Positions 54,833 to 64,000 of a stretch of 64,000 nucleotides of DNA are shown in pieces. The notes under the pieces are model-generated. The model did no database searches. It had not been told where the DNA came from and worked only from the letters and a program-made list of their open reading frames with translations. The position numbers and the translations under genes were made by a program. Numbering within the stretch: the first letter of the stretch is position 1; every line of letters begins with the position of its first letter. Origin of the DNA: Desmodus rotundus (Eukaryota > Chordata > Mammalia > Chiroptera > Phyllostomidae); assembly GCF_022682495.2 (NCBI RefSeq), contig NC_071399.1, forward strand, positions 7,607,342 through 7,671,341. The letters are read 5' to 3'.

Positions 54833-55925
54833 ATCATCATTTAAAAGCAAAAGAGAGTCTCCGCATTGTCTATTTTGTTTTCTTTATATAGCTACTTTTA
54901 AAAATCGTAACTTTAGTTTTATTGTATTTTTTATTGTTGGCATTAGTACAGATGTCCCCGTTTCTCTGCTTTGCCCCGCTCCACCCCCTCCCCGGCCTTC
55001 CCCACACTGTGGTCTGTGTGCATGGCCTGTGCATGTGTGCGTACATGCATGGGTGATCTCTCCTGCTAATTCGGTTCATCGCTACCTCCCTCCTTTCTAA
55101 TAGGCCTCAGAAAAAAAGTTAAGAGGACTTAGAAGTCGAGTACATGGACGAAGTACACAGTAATTTTTGTCTGCATCTCAAGTATGGTGTGTTTTCCGAG
55201 GCACAGACGTGAGTCACACAGATAAGGAACCATGATACGTGTGTGCATGCAGTCATTTCTGCAAAACGATTTGACGCTTAAAACCTTTTAGCTAGTTACA
55301 AATAGTGAGAATTAAATGCATGTTTATTAGTTTTTAAAAAAAACAGTTGGAAGTCACCTGAGAAACCATGCCTTAGCCAGGCGATCAAGGTCAACATCAA
55401 CAGTAATGAGTCATGTGGCTGCACCTTGGATAGGATGTGGTGACAGGGGTACCTTTTCTTTCTCGCCCCAGACCAACATACACCCCGCCTCATCATGAGA
55501 AAAACACCCACCAACCTCAGTAGAGGGACGGTCCACCAAGTGTCTGGTCAGTGCTCTGTAAAGCTGCCTGAGAAACGGCCACGGCCAAGGGGAGCCAAAG
55601 GGGACGTGACGAGTACGTGTGGTGGGACCCTGGAACAGAAAACGGACTTAGGTAGAAGCTAAAGAAACCCGAAAAGAGCATGGACTTTAGTTAATAAGGT
55701 GTCAGTGCTGGCTCACTAATTTTATGCACCATCCTAACAGAGGAGATTGAATGCGGGATATATGAAAACTGTGCTAATTGCATTTTTTCTATGAATATAA
55801 AACTCTTCTACAAAATACTTTATTTTTTTTTTACAAAAACAAAACCCACACAAAACGGTTGGAAGTGGTTTTTTTCTTTAGCGAAAATGGGACCATACTC
55901 TATAATTATGCTCTTTTGGTGTACT
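54833..55925. other. Intronic DNA without recognised elements
   Basis: No exon or named repeat is recognised. AT-rich with several short T and A runs near 55,800-55,830. Confidence 0.45.
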
Positions 55926-55931
55926 TGAAAA

Positions 55932-56145
55932 GCAAGGGTGGGCAAACTGGGGCCCCAAGGCCAAGTCCCAGCCTGCAGCCTGCTTTGTGTAGAGCCCTCC
56001 CGCTAAGGACGGGGTTCGCATCATTCAAGGGTTATGAACAAGTAAAGGCGAAGAAGAGTAGGTGACAACGGTGATATGGGGCCCACTGAGGCTAAAATAT
56101 TTATTCTCTGGCCCTTTACGGAAAAATTCTGCCAACCTCTGATAT
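55932..56145 (+). mobile_element. Non-autonomous hAT transposon (MITE-like)
   Basis: The left end AAGGGTGGGCAAACTGGGGC and the right end, read on the other strand as TCAGAGGTTGGCAGAATTTT, are imperfect terminal inverted repeats of the GGTNGGCAAACT type. The interior has GGCCAAGTCCCAGCCTGCAG, and near the end TAAAATATTTATTCTCTGGC and CCTTTACGG, as in common mammalian hAT elements. It is too short to encode transposase. hAT elements were active late in some bats, but this copy is diverged and looks old. Confidence 0.75.
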
Positions 56146-56149
56146 AAAG

Positions 56150-57775
56150 TGAGATGATAAAGTCTTTCAAGTATTTTACATACACATTTAAAAGAAATGT
56201 TAATCCCACATGATAAAATGGCATGTTGATCAGGGTCGCGATCATTGGTCATTCCTTGATCTCACAAGTCGCCGGGACCACGGGCACCGGGTAGCGTAGA
56301 GCTGGGTCAGACATGGATGCTGAACTTGGTGTTGCTTTTCTCCTCGTGAAATGTGTTCCTTAAAGTTTCATAAACTTATTCTCTGAAGTGGCTGGAATTG
56401 TACGTAGGGGCAGGAGAAAAACAGGCAGAAGTGAACTTGGGGAGGTACCATAGCTCTTCGTTTATGGTTTAAGTGGTACAGCAATCTGCTTCAACAGTTG
56501 GAAACGCCGGCTTTCCTGTGGAGATGGGTAGTATTTAAAGAATCACAAAGTTGGTGATGATGACCAAGGATAATAGAAAATGATTCCATGCTTTGTCTTT
56601 ACAAAACAAGCACCTGTCACAGTGAAGGGTCTTCCAAAGATGCCGTGGAAGGCAGACATTGTGTTATCCTGGGGATAGCTTTTTCCTGTGCAGTAAAGGA
56701 ACCCGGGTCTGGGGAGGCCAGTGGGGAGCGGGCAGCAAGACAGTAAGAACAGAGTGAGCCTCGGGGAGCTGTTCCGTCCCCCCAGAACCAGTGCATGGCG
56801 ACAGAGGCCCGGGGGACACTTTGAACCGTGGTGTGCACGGAACCTGCATTGGTCTCCCTGGGGCTGGAGGTAGGTCATTGAGTGTGGGAGAAGCGTAGAC
56901 GTTATTTTGATTACTGAAATAGCAGCTGGAAAGTGTTGTTGGCACTTCTGTGACATGAGTGCCAGGGCTGGGCTGGCAGCAGAGGGACTTCCCTTCCCGG
57001 TGCCACTCGGCAGGGCCGGGCTTCCTCTGGGTGGCCTGGTTTGGAGTGGCCACCAGCTCTGAACGTGAGTGCCGGCAGTGGGGGTAAACATTGACTTACA
57101 GAGATTTACGCTGTAAACTCCTGATTAAAATTCCAGCTTAGAGGCAGACTGTGGAATGCGTTGTGTACTTTACCGACATTGCTCCATTTTATGAGAAGGT
57201 AATTTTATTAAGTGGCATTGGTATTCAGTCAAGTTGAAAGCACAGTAGCCAACGTTGACTGCAAACGATTTGAAGAGCATGCTGTTTCATTTAGTGCAAA
57301 ACTTCACTCTGCAGTTCTCCTTGTTTTATGGATTTCAACAGAGATGAATTAAAATGCCAGTCTTGTTTCTTGAAACTGTGACAATGAACGAAATGTGTGG
57401 AATCCAGATTGTATATGATATCCATGGGCCATCAGTTTTGTCAGCTTTACAGTCCAGGTTTGTTCATTTTGGCTGGGCAGTACTTCTGTATGCAGATACC
57501 TTCCTAGAGATTCCCTGCTGTCTCATCGGTGAGCGGCATCGGTGTGTCTGTCTGCATCACTAGCGTTCTGTAAAACTGACTTCAGGTCGGGCGAGGATGG
57601 AGCCCGGCGATGCACGTGCACCGTTTCCTCATGGTCTCTGCTCAGCCTGTCTGTCCCCACAGCACTTAAGAACACTGCAGAGCCCGGGCCCATGTGAATG
57701 AAATGACGTTATTGGAGGCACCCTTGCTTCTTCCAGCTGCCTAGGTAATCTGTCCCCTGCCTGCTTTTACTGACC
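56150..57775. other. Intronic DNA; unassigned minus-strand frame
   Basis: A minus-strand frame of 182 codons at 56,543-57,091 has no recognised domain and overlaps other open frames; I read it as chance. No exon is seen. Confidence 0.45.
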
Positions 57776-57779
57776 TGAC

Positions 57780-58140
57780 CCCTAGTCACTCAGTCAGCCA
57801 CTCATTCATTCGCTCAACCATCCATCAGATCATCACTGAACACTGTATGCCGAGTACACACCCATGTATCTTGGAGACATGGCGTTGAATGAAATAGGCA
57901 AGGCCCCTACTTTCACAGATTTTCCAGTTTGGGGAAGACAAATCACGAAGACAGTGGTGAACGTGTTCAGGCTGAAACAAATGAGGCCAGGTGACAATGG
58001 TGTTAGTGGGAGCTACTTTGGGCCGGGTGGTCTGGAGGGACCCTGCTGAGGCTCTGACAGTGAGCCAAGACATGAGGTTGACAAGGAGCCATCTGTGTGA
58101 ACGCCTAGGAGGACAATTGTCCAGCTGAGGAAAGGTTGAC
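57780..58140 (-). repeat. Old L2-like interspersed repeat, antisense
   Basis: CACTCATTCATTCGCTCAAC, ATCATCACTGAACACTGTAT, GGCGTTGAATGAAATAGGCA, AGGCCCCTACTTTCACAGAT and a GGTGTTAGTGGGAGCTACTT block follow a very common old repeat whose left part is antisense L2-like. Subfamily not assigned. Confidence 0.55.
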
Positions 58141-58190
58141 CCCACACCGTCCAGTACAATAGCATCTAGGAGTGTGTGGCTATTTAAATT

Positions 58191-58201
58191 AGGCCAAATT
58201 A
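58191..58201 (+). repeat. Target-site duplication, left copy (VES SINE)
   Basis: AGGCCAAATTA is repeated exactly at 58,427-58,437 after the SINE tail. Confidence 0.9.
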
Positions 58202-58426
58202 GCCCTGGCTGGTGTGGCTCAGTGGATTGAGCACCAGCCTGAGAATCAAAGGTCGTGGGTTAGATTCCCGAGGAGGGCACGTGCCTGGGTTGTGGGCTAG
58301 GTGCCCAGTAGGGTGCACATAAGAAGCAACCATACACTGATGTTTCTCTCCCTCTTTCTTTCTCTCATCCCCTCTGCCTAAAAAAATAAATAAAATCTTT
58401 TAAAAAAGTAATTAGAAAAATAAACC
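58202..58426 (+). mobile_element. VES SINE in WWC2 intron 1
   Basis: It has the GCCCTGGCTGGTGTGGCTCA head, a diverged B box (GGTTAGATTCCC), CTGATGTTTCTCTCCCTCTT and an A-rich AAATAAATAAAATCTTTTAA tail with extra A-rich sequence to 58,426. A perfect 11-bp duplication brackets it. Sense with respect to WWC2. Confidence 0.93.
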
Positions 58427-58439
58427 AGGCCAAATTAAA

Positions 58440-58705
58440 TGGACATGGAGTTCCTCAGTGTTGCTGGCCACATGGGCAGACACAGGTCACCTCCATTAGT
58501 GCGCTGCCCTAAAGAGTCAGGGGGGTGGTGTGTTCAAGGAGTGGAACGGTGGCAGTGGGACCACAGTGCAGACAGGGAGGAGGGTCTCTGGAAATGGGAC
58601 GGAGAGGTGAGAGGGGTCTGATCCCATACCTTGTAGACCCGCAGCGTGGCGAGGGCATGTAGTATCCATCAGAGAGTTTTAGGTTGGAGGGAGGAAGGAT
58701 GGGGC

Positions 58706-58736
<31 letters not shown>

Positions 58737-59385
58737 ACATAGTCTAGCCCATTTTTAAACAAGAGCTCCCTGCTCTACGGAGCAGGGACCACAGAAGCTA
58801 CTGCAGTGGGATAAGCTAGTGAGAAACAGTCAGACCTGAAGCTGGGATGATGGCTTTGGCCGCGGAGAGCAGCAGATACATTGGTGATGCATTTTTAAGG
58901 TAAAGTGAAAGAACTTCCATATGCTTTGGATATGTGAGGCATGAGGAAAAGGATATATGAGGCATGAGGCATATAGTATGTGCTGACTTACTATAGTGGG
59001 GAAGGGCCCGGGGGCAGGGGTTAGGGTGGTGGGAGTCCCGCTGGATCAGGAAGCCAGAGTCCTGCTTCAGATCGGTCGGTCTGAATGCCTCTGAACACAG
59101 GCACGTGGAGGTGTCCTGCAGGCAGCTGGGTAGGGAGACTGCAGGGAGGCTGCAGGTCAGCAGGCAGCTCCTAGCTATCTCAGATGCTCAGTTTGTGACT
59201 ACATAGATAGCATTTTAAATCTGAGGGATGGGACCACATTCCTGGGAGACAAGGAAAAGAATGCATCCCAAGGCTGAGCCCTGAGGCTTGCCTGTTTTTG
59301 TGTGTGTTGTTTTGTGAAACCTTGCTCCATCTAAAATGGTTTTTTTGTCCTCCCTGGAACATGTATTTCCACCATCTTGCTAAAG
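58440..59385. other. Intronic DNA with an old repeat and a TG microsatellite
   Basis: Parts of 58,620-59,310 (TTTTAGGTTGGAGGGAGGAA, then GCAGGCAGCTGGGTAGGG and CAAGGCTGAGCCCTGAGGC) look like an ancient dispersed repeat of unassigned family. The (TG)n array is inside it. No exon is seen. Confidence 0.4.
58711..58736. repeat. (TG)n microsatellite
   Basis: About 12 uninterrupted TG dinucleotides, likely polymorphic. Confidence 0.95.
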
Positions 59386-59389
59386 GTGA

Positions 59390-59690
59390 TGATGATGAAG
59401 ATGACAACAATGATAGAAGGACCATCTGTTAGGCCCTTCACGTACATTATCTCAGGCTCTGTGTCTGCCTTGCCCCCTGCTGTATTTCAGTGTCTAGCTC
59501 TGTGCACACTCTTAGTAAATACTTCTTGAGTAAGTGAAACCTTCGACAGGTCCTGCTATTGCCCCCACTTTAGGAAATGAGGCTTAAAAGGTTAAGTGAC
59601 TTGTCTAAGGGCACAAAGCTGGTGAGCAGTGGCGGCAGAACTCAGCGCTGTTTGTCTGACTTCAAACTGCGCGTTTAACAATGCGCTGCC
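59390..59690 (-). repeat. MIR SINE, antisense, with an L2-like insert or neighbour
   Basis: CCTTCACGTACATTATCTCA at 59,430 and, after an L2-like end (CTTAGTAAATACTTCTTGAG), AGGAAATGAGGCTTAAAAGG, TTAAGTGACTTGTCTAAGGG and CACAAAGCTGGTGAGCAGTG are the two halves of antisense MIR. The L2-like piece in the middle suggests nesting. Confidence 0.7.
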
Positions 59691-59694
59691 CCTA

Positions 59695-61999
59695 ACCGCT
59701 GCTCTGAAGGGCTCTTGGCTACCTTTCTGGGGTTCAGAAGTTACAGCCACCCTTCGGGACTTGGCAAAGTTTCAGCGCTTGGAGCTTCCCTTAATGCTCT
59801 GGCCACACCCAGCCTTCCAGGGCCTTATTTCTTCCGGTGCTTGTATTTAGCCTTCATGTTAAAACTAGATTATATGTGATGTTTTGACTCTTCAGGTTGA
59901 ACTATTACTTTTTCAGAGTTCAGTGTTTATTTTCCCAGACAAGCGGATAGTCTCCGTTGTCTCAGTCAGGTGCACAGGTGTGTATACAAGCCGCTCCCAG
60001 CACCCCAAGCGCCACATCTGGCACACGTGAGGTGCTCAGGTGAAACCTGCTTCCATTCTGTCACTTCTGCCGCTTCCCAGTGTTTTAAGTTTCTTCAGAG
60101 GCTGGGATCTGATATGCTATACATCCTTTTTACCCTAGTCTCCTGGTTCTAAAAACCCTTGACCTTGTACCACAGCCTGCTCCCAATCCACACTTTGGGG
60201 AATCCTGCCTTTTTTACACGTGCCGCCTACACTGTGCACCTCTCCATGTCCCCTCTCCCATCTGAGGACAGGTGAACCGATTATTAAGGATGGAGAATTT
60301 TCAGAGCAATAAAGCTGAGTCCTGACGCTTCCAGATTCTTTTCTAGAGCCTTTTTTCATTGGTTTAAACCATAGTGGACAGTCTGTTGTCTGAGAATACC
60401 TTGGTTTCACCACAAATGTGTAAATTAGAGACCTTGATTAAAATTCTCTTTTACCTCCACTCTTGTAGTTGAGTTTAAGTCTTGGGGGGGAAATAACCTC
60501 TGTAAATTGCCATGTTATAGTTTGGTTTAAATTGTGTAGATTTGGATTCAGGCTGTAGCCTTCATAATGGGAAGCGATACAAACTAAGAGGGAGGATGGC
60601 GTGTTTTCGTTTGATTTACCTAGGCCATGAAAGTCACGTGGAAGAACAGAAGCAGTCACCAAAACGCCGATGACAAAGGAGTCTCTTAACAGGCGCATTC
60701 CTCGTCCCTGTCACAAGGTGCTGCGCTTTTCTTCGGTCCTGGTGACAGCGAACAGTGTACTGTGTATCTGCTTCTGTTTGGGAATCTTACATTTCTGCTT
60801 TTGGCTTAGTTTGAGATCCGAGTATGTGAATTTTAATTAAATGCTTAGATTATGCATGGGAAAAATCTTTTGTTCCTGTGTTGCTATGAGCAACAGTTGT
60901 TAAAGTTAACCTTCCTTTTTTAAGGAAATGTAGACAAATACATACAAATAAATGCATGAATTGTAGCAGGTTAAAAAGAAACGCCATCATTTAGTGCTGT
61001 GAATGTTCTGCCTATAAAACAAATTGTTCCGATGACTGCAATTATCATGGCGAAGGGAAGAATGTAGAAGACGTGAATAATCATCCAACACATTGACAAA
61101 ACATTCCTAAAATACTATTCAAATGAGGGCAGCCTTCCCTGGGCCGCTGCTGGCCAGCAGAGTGATGAGGCCTTTTAGTCAGTCCTCTGCCTGGGCTTAC
61201 TATTGTGGCCGAAAAGAGTGTGCACAGAAAGAAGCCCCTGACTTCTCTGAAACTTCCCAACATCTCTTTTTGTAAACCTGGTCTCATGCTCCCCTCCCAG
61301 CACTCTGTCTCATCCCTAACGACTTCTTTTGTCCCGCTGGCACTTGGGGCTTTGCTTCCCACCCCACTCCTGGTGATCGCTTAGACTTGCTGTTGGGTCC
61401 TGTCGTGTGCTTTTTGATTACCCTCCTTTGTGCTGTTTAAACTAGCAGTGTTTACCTAAATTCGTGGTGGTAGCCAAGGACACAGGTTGGTCTCTTTGAG
61501 TGACAGCTGAGCACCCCGCCCCAGCTTTGCTGTATCAAGGAAGGCGCTGCCCAAGGGATGTCCACAGATTCACCCTCCAGAAGGCGCTGGGAGGTGGCTG
61601 GTCGATGGAAGCCAGCTCCCCAACAGAGGCAGTGGAGTGGGCGGGTGTGGGGATTTACACGGGTAATGTAATTAATTCCCCCCATGGGAATGCAGGACTC
61701 TGCGAAGAGACGGCCCTTTGTCTTCTTCCTGCATTCTGGCCACTTCCACAGCGCTCTGTGGAGCCAGAGCCCTGATGCCGCTGGTCCGTACACAGTGTGC
61801 AAGAAGGAAACGTCACTTTCTCTAAAAGGATTTCGGAAGAACCACCGAGCTCGCCCTTCGGGAGGGGTGCCGGCCCCTCCTCACTCTCGCGTCTCTGTGT
61901 AGCCAGGCACTTGGTATGTTGGAAAACAGCGATGGTTTTTTAAAAAACAAGTCTTGATTTTAATTTTGAAAATTTACATTAGATTTTTATATTTTTTGT
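59695..61999. other. Intronic DNA without recognised elements
   Basis: Short frames only. No exon, RNA gene or named repeat is recognised in about 2.3 kb. Confidence 0.45.
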
Positions 62000-62010
62000 T
62001 CAAATATCAG
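62000..62010 (+). repeat. Target-site duplication, left copy (FTL retrocopy)
   Basis: TCAAATATCAG is repeated exactly at 62,884-62,894. It lies at the poly(A) side of the retrocopy, as expected for a minus-strand insertion. Confidence 0.85.
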
Positions 62011-62883
62011 GGTTATGTTGTTGTTTTATTTTGCTTCAAAAAGCTTTATTGTTTGTTGTTTCCATTTAGTCCGCGGCATGGCAGAGGCTCCTGGGTGGTC
62101 GACCGGCTGCCTAGTGGGCGCAGGGAGAGGCTCAGGCAGGAGCCGGACACAGGGGGACAGAGAGGGGCCCCCAAAGGCTTCTGGGTGAGCCTTTTGAAGA
62201 GATACTGGGGCTGGCCAGACTGCAGAGGTGAGCCAGGCAGTTGCCCATCTTCTTGATGAGCTTCACCTCCTCACCCAGGAAGTGGTTCTCCAAAGATGGG
62301 GATCTGTGCAGGCAGAACCCAGGACATGCAGGTCCAAAATTACCTGGCCCAGGCTCTTCTCCAGGACCACGGTGGCTTCCATGGTGTCCTGAGTGTCACC
62401 CCAATCATCCTCTGCCAGCTTGGGAAGAGGGCACAGCCACCACGCTGGTTGTGCATCTTCAAGAAGTGCTCAGTGCCCTCGGCTTCTGCTGGCTGGGCCC
62501 AACTCTCAGAAGAAGTGGCCCCCGTCCTCCTGGGCCACATCGCTGTGGTAAAAGTGGAAGCCCAGAGAGAGGCAGGTGTGGAAGTAGATGTGGGAGGCCC
62601 GCAGATGCAGGGTGACCAGGCTGTGCCGGGGCCTCCCTGTGGGTGGATTAGTTTGGGTGAATTTGGGAGCTCATGGTGCTCAGCAATAAGGAGGTAAGAT
62701 TAAAAAAACTGGTGTTGGCTGGTCTCGGAGCCCGAGGGTGTCTGAAACGGCTCCAAAAGTGGGGACTGGATAAGAGGGGGGAGGGCGGTCAGAGGTTGGA
62801 AGGAGGGGTGTCCCTGGATCTGCTCCGTCCAACACTGTTGAAGCAAGAGACGGATCCGGGGGACTCCGAGGGCACTGCGAAGG
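62011..62883 (-). pseudogene. FTL: Ferritin light chain processed pseudogene, full-length retrocopy
   Basis: Read on the minus strand, the insert carries the whole FTL mRNA order. A 5' UTR begins near 62,880 with the iron-responsive element area (about 62,816-62,851; loop CAGTGT at 62,832-62,837). The start ATG is at 62,674-62,672 (MSSQIHPN), followed by a TAA at codon 9. Ferritin-like blocks follow in shifting frames: [61 protein letters not shown] and [11 protein letters not shown]. The 3' UTR ends AATAAAGCTTTTTGAAGC near 62,035. Functional FTL forms the light subunit of the ferritin iron-storage shell. This copy has no introns, an early stop and several frameshifts, so it makes no ferritin. 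It is flanked by an 11-bp duplication and lies antisense in WWC2 intron 1. L1 machinery is the expected source of the insertion. Confidence 0.95.
62816..62851 (-). other. Iron-responsive-element remnant in the FTL retrocopy
   Basis: On the minus strand TTGCTTCAACAGTGTTGGAC carries the CAGTGT hexaloop and the bulge C 5 nt before it. In live FTL mRNA this hairpin is bound by IRP1/2 to block translation when iron is low. Compared with the human sequence as I recall it, one T is missing just 3' of the loop, which would weaken the upper stem. Confidence 0.75.
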
Positions 62884-62894
62884 TCAAATATCAG
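62884..62894 (+). repeat. Target-site duplication, right copy
   Basis: TCAAATATCAG, identical to 62,000-62,010. Confidence 0.85.
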
Positions 62895-63880
62895 TTTTTA
62901 AAGCACAGTGTTTTTTCTGCAAGATGTTCACTGTAAAAGACATTCTGGGGTAAGAGTGGGAACTTAGAATGAGCAGGTAGCACCTGAGGTGGACATTCAT
63001 TGGACCGTCGAGGAGAGTTTTTATGTGTAAGTCATAGAAGACTGTGCCTCTCGCACACTAAGTTCACTTCCTTTCCACGGTTCTCAGTTCTTGTTCCAAG
63101 GTCTGTCTTTAACTTCCATGCTCTTTGTTCTGATCTCCAGCCATAATGATAATGATATGTAGTTCTTAAGCGGTCCATCCAAAGAACTTGAATTTGTTGG
63201 TGGGTTTTAAAGGAAGTCACAATGAAAATGGAAATCACCTCAACTTGTGATTTCATCAAGATATCACAAGTGATCCCCTAGCTGTGGAGATGAACAGTTA
63301 CTTTTGCAAGTAAAAAAAAAAAAAAAATGTTTTTACCACTTTAAGATTAAATCCGTCTAAATTAATGAATAATTTGGGGAATGAAGAAACAGGAAAGTTG
63401 GCTTTCTTTTTCTGGTCTTGAAGAGGAAAATGAAGAATCATTTAGTTGGAAAACCAGTCATGTTAAAGTCTCCAAGGTCAGCTGCCTGTGTATATATACA
63501 GATTTTATTGATAAAATGCCTTCATTCATGTTAAATAATCGTGACTCATGGAATGCAATACTGTGCATTGATAAGGGAAGATGTGTGGGCGCCGAGACAC
63601 GAAGATCTCTGCTGCGGTTCATTCGCGTTCAAACACGCATGCGCACACTGATTGTGCTCGTGTAGTCCGTTCGTCAACTAGAGTGGTTTGAACGAGGAAT
63701 CATTTATCACCGGTTACTTCTGGGGGGTGAAACTGCAGGTTGGGAAAGAAGACTTCTCCGTGAACGAAGTCTTCGTAGTCTTGACTTTTTTGTTGTTGGA
63801 TAGTTGCTATTTTTATTCCTGATTTGTAAATGTTATCTACCTACATATTAATGAAATTACAAAGTCAGCCAGGCAGAATA
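62895..63880. other. Intronic DNA without recognised elements
   Basis: An A16-17 run lies at about 63,310-63,327. No exon or named repeat is recognised. Confidence 0.45.
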
Positions 63881-63882
63881 GG

Positions 63883-64000
63883 TTCTTCAGTAAATGGTGC
63901 TAGTACCAGAGGGCCTCTGCCTTAAAAAAAAATGAAATTTCGACCCCTATGCAGACACTTGTGGAAAATCCACATGGAAAAACAGATTTTAAGCTACTAG
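63883..64000 (+). mobile_element. Probable L1 fragment running off the window
   Basis: GTTCTTCAGTAAATGGTGCT, then AAATTTCGACCCCTATGCAG and ATCCACATGGAAAAACAG resemble the ORF2-3' segment of L1 (sense). Short and diverged, cut by the window end. Confidence 0.5.

Larger units (their letters stand above)
48184..64000 (+). other. WWC2: WWC2 intron 1 (5' part)
   Basis: The donor GTGGGC at 48,184 opens an intron that extends past the window. The next coding exon should begin with residues like LTKPLSF and include a second WW domain; I found no such reading frame on the + strand. A very long first intron is known for this gene in mammals. The first ~300 bp are still part of the CpG island. Confidence 0.8.

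Noticed and set aside
56543..57091. 182-codon minus-strand frame in intron 1
   Set aside because: Overlaps two other open minus-strand frames, has no recognisable motif, and lies in an intron on the opposite strand to WWC2.
1353..58426. tRNA genes at the SINE heads
   Set aside because: The A and B boxes belong to tRNA-derived SINE heads; no cloverleaf or anticodon arm of a functional tRNA is present.
1..64000. CRISPR arrays, operons, phage or bacterial mobile elements
   Set aside because: The sequence is mammalian: SINEs, LINEs, a spliced gene and a processed pseudogene. The only regular array, at 33.35 kb, has no spacers and is a tandem repeat.

Overview
The window is mammalian nuclear DNA, most likely from a bat of the Yangochiroptera group. 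The main evidence is six tRNA-derived SINEs of the bat VES family and a 3'-terminal L1 fragment with a G-rich tract and tail of the kind seen in bat L1s. Around them lie old eutherian repeats (MIR, L2, L1M-type, MER5-like, hAT). There are no operons, no dense coding and no prokaryotic or viral gene blocks. Nearly all short ORFs here are chance frames.

One protein-coding gene is supported: WWC2, a scaffold of the Hippo pathway related to KIBRA. Its first coding exon is at 48,053-48,183 on the + strand. It encodes the N-terminus and the first WW domain and ends in a GT donor. It sits at the downstream side of a GC- and CpG-rich block (about 46.6-48.5 kb) holding the promoter and 5' leader. That block contains GC boxes, two GGAATGT (TEAD-type) motifs 15 bp apart, three octamer-like motifs spaced exactly 11 bp apart, and two short upstream ORFs. 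From 48,184 to the right edge is WWC2 intron 1. No second exon was recognised. By human synteny the left 46 kb is the intergenic region upstream of WWC2 (the DCTD/TENM3 side), and I see no exon in it.

Layout: 0-5.3 kb holds old L1 pieces with VES SINEs. 10.41-12.42 kb holds an apparently full-length half-LINE (HAL1-like: ORF1 only, flanked by a 9-bp direct repeat). 13.6-14.2 kb has two MIRs. 16.4-18.2 kb has the bat L1 tail and two VES SINEs. 23.3-25.2, 27.1-28.1 and 30.4-31.4 kb are old L1/HAL1 sequence. 29.15 kb has a strong CTCF-type motif. 33.35-33.67 kb is an eight-copy 39-40 bp minisatellite whose units each carry a CCAAT-box (NF-Y) core. 36-45 kb has antisense L1 ends, MIR and MER5. 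Intron 1 carries two more VES SINEs, MIR/L2, an antisense L1 end, a hAT MITE, and at 62.01-62.88 kb a full-length retrocopy of ferritin light chain (FTL) on the minus strand, which keeps its 5' UTR iron-responsive-element region and is bounded by an 11-bp target-site duplication.

I found no evidence for a new multi-gene system. The most unusual items are the phased octamer/TEAD cluster at the WWC2 promoter, the CCAAT minisatellite, and the intact-ended HAL1. Repeat boundaries are by eye and approximate unless a duplication is quoted.
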